Below, piece after piece: positions 51,162-60,200 of a DNA stretch of 64,000 bases. Numbering within the stretch: the stretch's first letter is position 1; each line of letters begins with the position of its first letter. The translations under genes were made by a program, and so were the position numbers. The notes under the pieces are model-generated. The model was not told where the DNA came from. It did not search any database and worked only from the letters and a program-made list of their open reading frames with translations. Source of the DNA: Burkholderiaceae bacterium (lineage in GTDB: Bacteria; Pseudomonadota; Gammaproteobacteria; Burkholderiales; Burkholderiaceae); contig CANFUO010000002.1 in the NCBI GenBank assembly GCA_947450225.1, positions 35,882-99,881 on the forward strand. The letters are read 5' to 3'.

Positions 51162-51635
51162 CTATGCTTTCATTGTTTCACGTGCACTTTTAACCGCTCT
51201 TAAAATGGCGATATGCGAACCACAACGACATTGCAAGTTATCCAAACCTTGAATGATTTGCTCATCAGTCGCCCGAGGATTTTTTTCTAATAGCGCAATA
51301 GACTGCATAATCCAGCCATTCGTGCAATACCCACACTGGGCTGCTTGCTCTTGGATAAATGCTGTTTGCATCGGATGTAATTGATTGCCCTGGGCCAATC
51401 CATCTAATGTACGAATTTTTGATGCTGAATTCGCAACTGCACTTGTTGGTGTAACACAAGAGCGTACAGCTTGATTATTGACCAAAACAGTACATGTCCC
51501 ACATTGGGCTAGGCCACAACCAAATCGAGGACCTTTGAATTTCAATTGATCGGTTAATGTATACAATAGTGGCTGATCAGATGGGACATCAACTACGTGC
51601 GTACTCCCATCAATTTGCAAGGTCATTTTGGACAT
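51162..51635 (-). CDS. Molybdenum hydroxylase [2Fe-2S] small subunit
   Basis: GCGLAQCGTCTVLVNNQAVRSC; CGYCTNGWIMQ; LQCRCGSHIAI. Confidence 0.95.
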   Translation of the reverse strand: MSKMTLQIDGSTHVVDVPSDQPLLYTLTDQLKFKGPRFGCGLAQCGTCTVLVNNQAVRSCVTPTSAVANSASKIRTLDGLAQGNQLHPMQTAFIQEQAAQCGYCTNGWIMQSIALLEKNPRATDEQIIQGLDNLQCRCGSHIAILRAVKSARETMKA

Positions 51636-51693
51636 ATTGTCTCCTCATGTTGTTTTATTTTTCTGCTTTTACTATCTTAATACTTTCCTGACT

Positions 51694-52560
51694 TTAGCTG
51701 GGGAAATATTTTGCTAACCATTGAGTGATAACGCCCTCAACCCTTGGGTCTGACTCACCCATCATAAAATGCTCAACATCATCAAATAAATGTAATTCAG
51801 TTGGTTTTTTAGCTAATTTAAACATTTCAATGGACTCTGATGTTGGAGTCACGGAATCAATGGCCGCATGCAAAAGTAGTAAGGGTCTGGGTGCCAACTG
51901 AGCCAATTTTTTTTCAGGCATGAAGTCAAAGATACTTTGTGCTGTGTCTACAGAAAAATCCATCACTGAGTTACTAGGCAATCCTTGTCTTAAGTGCAGT
52001 GGAATTGGAACAATGTCAAAACGCGATACCATCATCGGCTTGCTATGTTCTTTGCGATATGCTTTTCCTGCAGCCAACATATCTGTAAATTTTTGCCATG
52101 CCTCTTTTCCAGGATGCTGACCTTGCAGTTTTCTGTCACCATTCCCCCAACCACCAGCAGAAATAACCGCGCCAACTCTTGGATCATCCCCGCCTGTATA
52201 AATGGCGACTGCCGCCCCAAAACTTGATCCTGATAAGGCAATTTTCTCTGCATGAATTTCGCTTCGTGTTTGCACATAAGTGATCACGTCTTTGGTGTTC
52301 TTGACCTGATCTTCGCAAAGCACCATCCCCAAAGCCCCACCACTCTCGCCGCAAGACTGCATATCAAATCGTAAGGCAAAATACCCTAATTTATTATATA
52401 AAGCACATGGAACTCTTACATTAGCTCCGTCTTTGTTCGACCCAAAGCCATGCAAGACAATGATGCATGGGTACTTTTGTCCTTCAACATAATTACTTGG
52501 ATAATGCAAAATTGCTGAAAGTAAAATGCCATTTGATGGTATGGAAAGATTTTCTTGCAT
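51694..52560 (-). CDS. Alpha/beta hydrolase
   Basis: IIVLHGFGSNKDG; LSGSSFGAAVAI; DDVEHFMMG. Confidence 0.85.
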   Translation of the reverse strand: MQENLSIPSNGILLSAILHYPSNYVEGQKYPCIIVLHGFGSNKDGANVRVPCALYNKLGYFALRFDMQSCGESGGALGMVLCEDQVKNTKDVITYVQTRSEIHAEKIALSGSSFGAAVAIYTGGDDPRVGAVISAGGWGNGDRKLQGQHPGKEAWQKFTDMLAAGKAYRKEHSKPMMVSRFDIVPIPLHLRQGLPSNSVMDFSVDTAQSIFDFMPEKKLAQLAPRPLLLLHAAIDSVTPTSESIEMFKLAKKPTELHLFDDVEHFMMGESDPRVEGVITQWLAKYFPS

Positions 52561-52670
52561 ATGACTGCCCCCTATAGAATGTTTGTTATATTCGTAGTAT
52601 AAATAAGAAAAAGAGATTGGTTAGATTCATTACATCAATTATTTCAATCTTCAATTATTAGAGACAACCC

Positions 52671-53633
52671 ATGAAAATCATTCAAGGCATTGTATTTTTT
52701 ATTGCATTTCTTTCTTCATCTGCATTTTGTAGCGACTATCCATCTAGGCCAATTAAAATTATTCAACCCCTTGGCATTGGTACCCCTGCTGATATTTTCT
52801 CTCGAGCTATCGGACAACAACTTTCTGAAAAATTTGGGCAAGCTGTTATCGTAGAAAATAAAGTAGGTGCTAATGGTGTCATTGGCATGGATGCTTGTGC
52901 AAAAGCCCCGCCAGATGGTTATACGATTTGTATTCCAAGCTTTAGCCAAGTGTCATTAAATCCTGTTGTTTATCCTAATATTCCTTATGAGCCATTAAGG
53001 GATTTTTCTCCAGTGGTATTTGTTGGCTTAATTACATCATCTATCTCAGTGAGCTCTACTCTGCCTGTTAATAACTTAAAAGAGCTCATAGAACTTGCAA
53101 AAGCCAAGCCAGATACGATCAATTGGAGCTCATGGGGCATTGGTAGCTTTTCACATTTATATCTAGCTTGGTTAGAGAGTACTACGGGCGCAAAATTTAA
53201 ACATATTCCCTATAAAACAATTGATCAAGCTCTGACTGCAACTCTGGCAGGTGAAACACAAGTATTTATGAATACCCCAGGTTTGGTGCAACCCCATGTC
53301 AAATCAGGAAAATTAAAGACGCTAGCTATTGCAGGCCCTAAACGTACCCCATTATTACCAGATGTTCCGACACTAAAAGAACAAGGTTTTAATGCGGAGT
53401 TTGTCAGTTGGATTGGTGTCACTGTCCCTGTGGGCACTCCAAAGGAAATTATTCAAAAACTCAATATTGAAATGAATAAAGCGATCGCTGACCCTAAATT
53501 TGTGGAAAAAGTGTTGACACCTGTTTCAGTCGAAGCTGTTGGTGGTACTCCTGAAGAATTTGCGTCTTTTATGAAGTTAGATCGTGAGCTTGCTACAAAA
53601 CTCGCAAAAATCGCGAAAATAAATGCTAACTGA
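52671..53633 (+). CDS. Bug/TctC family substrate-binding protein
   Basis: YPSRPIKIIQPLGIGTPADIFSRAIGQQL; IVENKVGANGVIG. Confidence 0.92.
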   Translation: MKIIQGIVFFIAFLSSSAFCSDYPSRPIKIIQPLGIGTPADIFSRAIGQQLSEKFGQAVIVENKVGANGVIGMDACAKAPPDGYTICIPSFSQVSLNPVVYPNIPYEPLRDFSPVVFVGLITSSISVSSTLPVNNLKELIELAKAKPDTINWSSWGIGSFSHLYLAWLESTTGAKFKHIPYKTIDQALTATLAGETQVFMNTPGLVQPHVKSGKLKTLAIAGPKRTPLLPDVPTLKEQGFNAEFVSWIGVTVPVGTPKEIIQKLNIEMNKAIADPKFVEKVLTPVSVEAVGGTPEEFASFMKLDRELATKLAKIAKINAN

Positions 53634-53638
53634 TTAAC

Positions 53639-55087
53639 CTAAAAAGGGACGTTAGAATTATTACTGGATGTGCTTTTTTGAAATGGTGGAGTATAACCAA
53701 GCGCAAGATTATCAAATTTCGTAAACTCTCCCTGCCATGATAATTTGACTGGTCCTATTGGGCCATTACGCTGTTTACCAATAATGACCTCAGCAATACC
53801 AACAGCATCCGTTTCGGGATGATAAACCTCGTCCCTGTAGATAAATAAGATCACATCAGCATCCTGCTCAATCGCGCCAGATTCTCGCAAGTCCGACATC
53901 ATGGGGCGTTTGTTTTCTCTGTTTTCTAAACTACGATTGAGCTGTGATAATGCCATGACTGGACATTGCATTTCTTTTGCAAGTGATTTTAAGGAACGCG
54001 AAATCTCAGAAATTTCAGTAGCACGATTTTCTGATGGTCCACTTCCTTTTCCTGCCATTAACTGTAAATAATCAATAACAATCAGCCCTACGTTGCCATA
54101 TTTTCTTGCCATTCTTCTCGCGCGAGCTCTTAACTCGAGTGAGTTCAATGAACCTGTTTCATCGATGAGCATTGGTGCTTTTGTTAATAACCCGATAGAC
54201 TGTGTAACACGTGGCCATTCTTCATCGGTCAACTTACCTGTGCGTAGTCGGCCTTGATTCACTCGACCAACTGACCCAAGCATTCTTGCGGCTAATTGGG
54301 TAGCAGACATTTCCATTGAAAAAATTAAAACGGGTAAACCTTCTTTAATAGCAACATGCTCTGCAATATTCATCGCAAAAGATGTCTTACCCATACTTGG
54401 CCGACCTGCAACAATGACTAAGTCGCCTTTTTGTAAACCACTCGTCATTTTGTCTAAGTCAATAAAACCAGTAGCAACACCAGTGATTTCATTTGATCCA
54501 CCGCGAGCATATAACTCTTGTATACGCTCTACCGTTTCTTTCATGAGCACTTCTATCTCATGGAATTCATTTTGGCGACCACCTTCTTGGCCAATCGCAA
54601 GAATGCGAGCTTCCGCTTCATCTAATAAAGTACGAACACCTTTTTCATGAGAAAAAGCTGAGTTGGCAATGCTGTCTGCTGTTTGTATTAAACGCCGCAA
54701 AATACTACGGTCGTTAATGATTTGCGCATAGCCTCGAATGTTGGCTGAACTTGGCGTATTTGATGCTAATTCATTGAGATAGGTTATGCCAAAATTCTCG
54801 GCAATGCCGAAGGATTTTAATTCTTCATGCACCGTGAGAACATCAGCAGGCTTATTGTCGTTGACTAGTTTAGAAATTGCTTGAAAGATGATTGCGTGTT
54901 CAGATCGATAAAAATCAACTTCACGCAATATTGGCGCAACGAAGTCTAAGGAGTTGTTATCCAATAACAAAGCCCCTAAGACAGATTGTTCAGCCTCAAC
55001 AGAATGAGGCGGAACTTTTAATCCTTGAACAGCCCGGTCCTCTTCACCCGTGGGTGTCAGTATTCGGAGCGGGCCTGCTTCAGGCAT
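53639..55087 (-). CDS. dnaB: Replicative DNA helicase DnaB
   Basis: VPPHSVEAEQSVLGALL; AGRPSMGKTSFAMNIA; no intein. Confidence 0.97.
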   Translation of the reverse strand: MPEAGPLRILTPTGEEDRAVQGLKVPPHSVEAEQSVLGALLLDNNSLDFVAPILREVDFYRSEHAIIFQAISKLVNDNKPADVLTVHEELKSFGIAENFGITYLNELASNTPSSANIRGYAQIINDRSILRRLIQTADSIANSAFSHEKGVRTLLDEAEARILAIGQEGGRQNEFHEIEVLMKETVERIQELYARGGSNEITGVATGFIDLDKMTSGLQKGDLVIVAGRPSMGKTSFAMNIAEHVAIKEGLPVLIFSMEMSATQLAARMLGSVGRVNQGRLRTGKLTDEEWPRVTQSIGLLTKAPMLIDETGSLNSLELRARARRMARKYGNVGLIVIDYLQLMAGKGSGPSENRATEISEISRSLKSLAKEMQCPVMALSQLNRSLENRENKRPMMSDLRESGAIEQDADVILFIYRDEVYHPETDAVGIAEVIIGKQRNGPIGPVKLSWQGEFTKFDNLALGYTPPFQKSTSSNNSNVPF

Positions 55088-55117
55088 CTGTCTGTTCTGT
55101 TGAGTTTGTATAAAAGA

Positions 55118-55570
55118 TTAAGCAGCTTCGCCAATAACTTTTACAACCACTTCAGAAACAACGTCAGTGTGTAATGAAATCACAACTGGGTACTCACCAA
55201 CAGCCTTCAAGGGACCATTTGGTAGGCGAACAGCACCTTTTTCAATGGTGAAACCTTTTTGAGTTAACTGTTCTGCGATATCGTGATTCGTTACAGAACC
55301 AAACAAGCGACCATCAACTCCTGCTTTTTGACGAATCTCAACAACTGTTCCTTGCATTTTTTCACCAATCGCTTGGCTTGCCGCTAATTTTTCAGCAGCA
55401 ACTTTTTCTAACTCAGCACGACGTGCTTCAAAGTCAGCAATAGCTGTTTCAGTTGCACGACGCGCTTTGCGTTGCGGAATTAAGAAGTTACGTGCAAAAC
55501 CATCTTTCACACGAACTACATCACCTAAATTGCCTAAATTGGCTACTTTTTCAAGAAGAATGACTTGCAT
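55118..55570 (-). CDS. rplI: Ribosomal protein bL9
   Basis: [32 protein letters not shown]. Confidence 0.98.
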   Translation of the reverse strand: MQVILLEKVANLGNLGDVVRVKDGFARNFLIPQRKARRATETAIADFEARRAELEKVAAEKLAASQAIGEKMQGTVVEIRQKAGVDGRLFGSVTNHDIAEQLTQKGFTIEKGAVRLPNGPLKAVGEYPVVISLHTDVVSEVVVKVIGEAA

Positions 55571-55584
55571 GAATATATCTCCAA

Positions 55585-55860
55585 TTAGTGTTTGTGTTGA
55601 TCAGTGAATGGCAAGAACGCTAAAAAACGAGCACGCTTGATGGCTGTATCTAATTGGCGCTGATACTTAGCTTTTGTTCCTGTCAAACGAGCAGGAGTAA
55701 TTTTGCCATTTTCACCAATGAAATCTTTTAATGTGTCTACATCTTTGTAATCAATTTGATCAACTTTTGCTACTGTGAAACGGCAAAAACGCTTACGTTT
55801 AAAGAGCGGGTTTTGTGCCGGCTTCTTTTTGAGATCAATATTTTTTTTACCAAAAGCCAT
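55585..55860 (-). CDS. rpsR: Ribosomal protein bS18
   Basis: KRKRFCRFT...[24 protein letters not shown]. Confidence 0.98.
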   Translation of the reverse strand: MAFGKKNIDLKKKPAQNPLFKRKRFCRFTVAKVDQIDYKDVDTLKDFIGENGKITPARLTGTKAKYQRQLDTAIKRARFLAFLPFTDQHKH

Positions 55861-55870
55861 GTTAGTTCCT

Positions 55871-56179
55871 TTAAATAGAAATAGAAGTTATGTGAAAGAC
55901 AAGAGCTTGACGTCGAATACTCTGGTGCGCAATAAAACCTTGAAAATTTCCTGATTGACCAATTTGCATGAGTTCGAGGGTTTTAATCTCCCCACCAATT
56001 GCAATCGCTAGCATATTTAAATCCACTTTTCGTTCCACTCCCGCTTCAACTACAGTCCCCGAATATGCTAATTGACATTCAAGAACTGCTTGCCCTGCTG
56101 GTGTATACCGAATTGTTTCTTTGTTAACTAATCTAGCTGTCAGTCGAAAATCATTCAATTGCTGACCAGACTCCGTCAT
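55871..56179 (-). CDS. priB: Primosomal replication protein N (PriB)
   Basis: OB-fold protein between rpsF and rps[30 protein letters not shown]. Confidence 0.92.
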   Translation of the reverse strand: MTESGQQLNDFRLTARLVNKETIRYTPAGQAVLECQLAYSGTVVEAGVERKVDLNMLAIAIGGEIKTLELMQIGQSGNFQGFIAHQSIRRQALVFHITSISI

Positions 56180-56550
56180 TAAGCTGCAGGCGCCTCCACT
56201 TGTTGATTTTTACGAGACTCTTCACGCTGAACTTCCTTCATCATGATAGAAGGCTCAGTTTCTGCTTTTTTCATTTGAATAATCAAATGACGTAAAACAG
56301 CATCGTTAAATTTAAATGCATGCTCAAGTTCAGTAAGCGTTGGCTGATCACATTCAATGTTCATACAAACATAATGGGCTTTTGCTAGTTTATTGATAAG
56401 GTAAGCCATCTGACGACGACCCCAATCTTCAATACGATGGACCTTACCATTGGCTGCAGTTAATACTGCTTTATAGCGGTCTATCATCGCGGGCACTTGC
56501 TCGCTTTGGTCCGGATGGACGATAAATACGATTTCATAATGACGCATCAA
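56179..56550 (-). CDS. rpsF: Ribosomal protein bS6
   Basis: [38 protein letters not shown]. Confidence 0.98.
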   Translation of the reverse strand: MMRHYEIVFIVHPDQSEQVPAMIDRYKAVLTAANGKVHRIEDWGRRQMAYLINKLAKAHYVCMNIECDQPTLTELEHAFKFNDAVLRHLIIQMKKAETEPSIMMKEVQREESRKNQQVEAPAA

Positions 56551-56741
56551 ACACTCCTTATGGTTAAAAGCTACCTGGGCGCCAGTTCTCTGTTTAAGAA
56601 CAGTCAGTGTAGCAAGGGTGAAAACTTAAATTTACAAAATGTAAATTAGCCTTACATTCTATCAAATATAGCTACCTTTACCAAGTTCTATTTTGTTTTT
56701 AAACACTTTCCTTATAAATAACTTGCACTTAGGAGATAAAA

Positions 56742-56757
56742 CTGTATACAATTACAG
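56742..56757. promoter_or_regulatory. LexA box (autoregulatory)
   Basis: CTGTATACAATTACAG = CTGT-N8-ACAG, 31 bp before the lexA start. Confidence 0.85.
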
Positions 56758-56787
56758 TGTGTATATAAATTCAGGTGAAAATTTATC

Positions 56788-57462
56788 ATGAATCAGCCCT
56801 TACCCAAGTTAACAGCCCGTCAAGAAGAAATTTTGCAACTCGTCCAGGATTCGATTGCCGAAAATGGCGCCCCGCCAACACGTTCAGAAATTGCTCAAAG
56901 ATTAGGCTTTGCTTCTGCAAATGCCGCTGAAGAGCATCTCAAGGCTTTGGCTAAAAAAGGCTACCTAGAGTTAAGCCCTGGAACCTCAAGGGGTATCAAA
57001 ATTCGTGAATCACTTCGTCAAACAGCTAAACAACTTAGTCTCCCTTCTCAAATGATTGCGCAACTCACCCTGCCCTTGATAGGAAGAGTAGCGGCAGGTT
57101 CTCCCATCCTCGCTATGGAGCATGTTGAAAAACAAGTCCCAGTTGATCCCTCGTTGTTCTCGCAAGGCGCTGATTATTTATTAAAAGTAAAAGGCCTCAG
57201 TATGCGCGATGCTGGAATCTTAGATGGCGACTACTTGGCGGTTAAAAAAGCGTCTGAAGCACGCAACGGCGATATTGTTGTCGCACGCATTGATGATGAG
57301 GTTACCGTGAAGCGTTGGCTCAAAACGAAAACAAGTAAGGGCATCCAAATCCAACTCATTGCAGAAAACCCAGACTTTGACCCCATCATTATTGAAAACG
57401 ATGGTAGAGACTTTTCTATAGAGGGTCTTGCTGTAGGACTTATTCGACCCAACGGTCTTTGA
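56788..57462 (+). CDS. lexA: SOS repressor LexA
   Basis: [38 protein letters not shown] cleavage region; [15 protein letters not shown]. Confidence 0.97.
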   Translation: MNQPLPKLTARQEEILQLVQDSIAENGAPPTRSEIAQRLGFASANAAEEHLKALAKKGYLELSPGTSRGIKIRESLRQTAKQLSLPSQMIAQLTLPLIGRVAAGSPILAMEHVEKQVPVDPSLFSQGADYLLKVKGLSMRDAGILDGDYLAVKKASEARNGDIVVARIDDEVTVKRWLKTKTSKGIQIQLIAENPDFDPIIIENDGRDFSIEGLAVGLIRPNGL

Positions 57463-57468
57463 TAATAA

Positions 57469-57492
57469 AAAACTGGGCTATTGCCCAGTTTT
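57469..57492 (+). terminator. Rho-independent terminator of lexA
   Basis: AAAACTGGGC-TATT-GCCCAGTTTT. Confidence 0.92.
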
Positions 57493-57535
57493 CTATTACT
57501 CATTAATGAAACGTTACCCTACATTATTCATTGGA

Positions 57536-58120
57536 TTACCGGCGTTCAGACTTTCTGATGTCTTTTTCGTCTTGCCACTCATATGTGCCAGTTTCGTTGT
57601 TAATGAGTCGTAAAGTTAGGTTATAAAAAACATCTTTGACATTTTTATCTGATTTAACGATGGAAGAGATCTCTCCTTCAATACGATACTTCGCTCCGTC
57701 CATATTACCTATTTTGCTTGCATTTTCTTTGTTATACATGCCTGAATTTTGACGCGTTAACTCTCCAACTTGATTGGTCATATCGGTTGCTTTAACAGCA
57801 AAACGAACTTGACCACTTTTCAATAATTGCGTCTCAATTTTGTTCGTTATTAAACTGGTATCGATATATTCGTTTGTTTTGTTTTTTACAGGGGCCACTG
57901 TTACTAATGGCGGCACTGGCGAGTTCATGATGACTCTTGTTTGCAAAAGGGACCTTGTCATCGACTCAGCCAACATTTGCAAGTCTGTCACGCCATATGT
58001 CGCCGAGATTGTTTCAATCTTATTAGGATCCTGATAAGAAACCTTTGGCTCAGAAGCACACCCAAACAAAACTAGGCAACTAACTCCGATGAACGTTAAC
58101 TTCAATCTACATGTTTGCAT
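57536..58120 (-). CDS. LpoB-like penicillin-binding protein activator lipoprotein
   Basis: LFGCAS lipobox; ARNN-terminal pattern ITNKIETQLLKSGQVRF; MDGAKYRIEGEISSI. Confidence 0.82.
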   Translation of the reverse strand: MQTCRLKLTFIGVSCLVLFGCASEPKVSYQDPNKIETISATYGVTDLQMLAESMTRSLLQTRVIMNSPVPPLVTVAPVKNKTNEYIDTSLITNKIETQLLKSGQVRFAVKATDMTNQVGELTRQNSGMYNKENASKIGNMDGAKYRIEGEISSIVKSDKNVKDVFYNLTLRLINNETGTYEWQDEKDIRKSERR

Positions 58121-58137
58121 AAATACCTCAGTCTTGA

Positions 58138-58527
58138 TTAATAAGAATCTAGTTCAATTTTATATTCAGAAGCTTCTAAGGAAGGTGCTACACCCTCAAT
58201 CATCGCAGTGCGACCTTCAGGAATGACAAGCGGCTTCCAGGCCTCATCTCCCCAAACCCTCTCTCCTTTATCCCCAAACCATTGGAAACGATATTGCACT
58301 GGTTTTGAATTGCCGTTATTTTTGATCGTTGCCTGAGCAATCAATAAGCCATTTCGATCAAAACCTCTCATGTCCACAATCTTGATATCGCCGGTCTTAC
58401 CCATTTTTACCGAATGCTTATCAACATAAGAAGAGCATCCTGAAATTGCTATAACAAGGCTAATTAATGCAACTTGCAGTACATTGTTTTTCTTCATTTT
58501 TAGACCATTATGGTTAATTTCATTCAC
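58138..58527 (-). CDS. YcfL (DUF1425) family lipoprotein
   Basis: ISGCSS lipobox; YRFQWFGDKGERV; downstream of COG3014 and upstream of lpoB-like. Confidence 0.8.
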   Translation of the reverse strand: MNEINHNGLKMKKNNVLQVALISLVIAISGCSSYVDKHSVKMGKTGDIKIVDMRGFDRNGLLIAQATIKNNGNSKPVQYRFQWFGDKGERVWGDEAWKPLVIPEGRTAMIEGVAPSLEASEYKIELDSY

Positions 58528-58548
58528 ATTATCGACAAATTTAGCATA

Positions 58549-60120
58549 TTAACGCTTGAGCTCTATGATTGGTTGACTGGGCGGCGGAATTAAAGGAGTA
58601 CTAGGACTTTTTTGCACAAAAGCAATTGGTTGCCCAAATGATGCATACCCTGCTTGAACATCATTACTTGCCATCATACTAACCCGATCCCTAAATACCC
58701 GAAGATAGACAACCGTTTTTTCGCCCTGAAAACTAAATGGTCGACCTACCATCGCACCACCAGGCGTTCGAATCAACAAATCTTGTACGCCATTGGGTAT
58801 TTGTGCACGTGTCAGAAAAATATTTGCTGGCAAATTAGACCAATGCCGCACGTCTGCTGAACTAATCTCCGCCATCGTCAGACCTGTCACTAAGCCAGCT
58901 ATGGCTCCTAGCGTTGCCTGATTAGAGTTATTGGGGTTATTGCCTTGGATGGCGCGTTGGGTGCCCACTTGAGCTAAAACCTGCGCAACGGCTCGACTAG
59001 CCCCTCGCAACATATAGCCTGGCATCTCATCACGTAGATCACGCCGTGCCATGCTATCGATACTAGTGATCATATTTAAGTTGAGTAACTGACCACCAAT
59101 AGCGATCTGGCCTGGGTTAAATAACTCTGTATTGGGGGCAATATACGGGTAAGAAACGGTGGCAAATCTAATTTGACCACCAATCGGAATGGGAAGATTG
59201 ACTTTAAAGTTATCAATAAAAGGTAAAAAACCTGTCTCCACTATAAATAGAGTATCCGTCGTTCCCGTTGGTGAGGTGTTAATCGGCCTTGTACTATTGG
59301 CATCGACATTTTTTAGACCTTCTTGTAAAAATGGGATCTCTGGTCGCAACTCAATCGCTAACCGATAACCCGGCGCCGCAAGTGAGGGCTCCCGTAACTT
59401 TTCAAATATAAAACCCGCTAAGTAATGCGCCGCTGCACTTTGATAAGAGTTTTTTAAACTTAAGGTTTGTGGGTCTGAAATTGAGTTAACTGGATAACCA
59501 TTGATCACAGGATTGCCTTGCATTACCCGATTATCAATGGTGCCTTGCATGCCTTTAACGCCTTGATTCCTGGCATCAGCAAGTGCTTGATACTTGGCTT
59601 CATTAAAACTGGCAACATCTTGTTCGCGTTTCACCATTTTCATAACTTCAACCCTAGCGTTATCCCAATCTCCGACTAAGACATGGTTTAACGCAATCGA
59701 GTATGCCAATAAGCTCCCCTCAAAACCCTTTAAAACATAATCCTTACCAATACCCTCTGCTAAAAAATACCCGCCAACACTTGATAGGGATGATTTGATA
59801 CTGGCGCGTGTTAATTCATTTTGCCGAAGGATGGCATCAGCAGCTAAAAATTCTTTAGTACTTTGACTGATTCTATTCACACCCATGAGACGCAAAATAC
59901 TCCCCTGCTCGAGGTTATATACATTATTTTTAGATGGGATAGATTGTTCAATCGCTACCGAAGCCGCTCCTAAGTTACCCATTGCAAAAATTTGGCGTGA
60001 TTGATTTACCTTAGTTTGCTGACTTGCACAACCAGTCAAGAAAATCACTAGAAAAATGAGGCTTATATAAAGTCGAGAGGCAATCGTAGGCATTTGGGGC
60101 GAATGTTGAAAACTCTTCAT
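58549..60120 (-). CDS. COG3014-like lipoprotein (TPR-like) of unknown function
   Basis: FLTGCAS lipobox; [31 protein letters not shown]. Confidence 0.75.
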   Translation of the reverse strand: MKSFQHSPQMPTIASRLYISLIFLVIFLTGCASQQTKVNQSRQIFAMGNLGAASVAIEQSIPSKNNVYNLEQGSILRLMGVNRISQSTKEFLAADAILRQNELTRASIKSSLSSVGGYFLAEGIGKDYVLKGFEGSLLAYSIALNHVLVGDWDNARVEVMKMVKREQDVASFNEAKYQALADARNQGVKGMQGTIDNRVMQGNPVINGYPVNSISDPQTLSLKNSYQSAAAHYLAGFIFEKLREPSLAAPGYRLAIELRPEIPFLQEGLKNVDANSTRPINTSPTGTTDTLFIVETGFLPFIDNFKVNLPIPIGGQIRFATVSYPYIAPNTELFNPGQIAIGGQLLNLNMITSIDSMARRDLRDEMPGYMLRGASRAVAQVLAQVGTQRAIQGNNPNNSNQATLGAIAGLVTGLTMAEISSADVRHWSNLPANIFLTRAQIPNGVQDLLIRTPGGAMVGRPFSFQGEKTVVYLRVFRDRVSMMASNDVQAGYASFGQPIAFVQKSPSTPLIPPPSQPIIELKR

Positions 60121-60200
60121 CGTATAAAGTTAACATGGTTTTCATGATAAATCATGGAAGCGCCCATAAAAGCTCTGAATCGCTTAAAATAGAAGCCTAT

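Noticed and set aside
53639-55087. Intein in dnaB
   Set aside because: Protein is of ordinary length (482 aa) with uninterrupted Walker A region.
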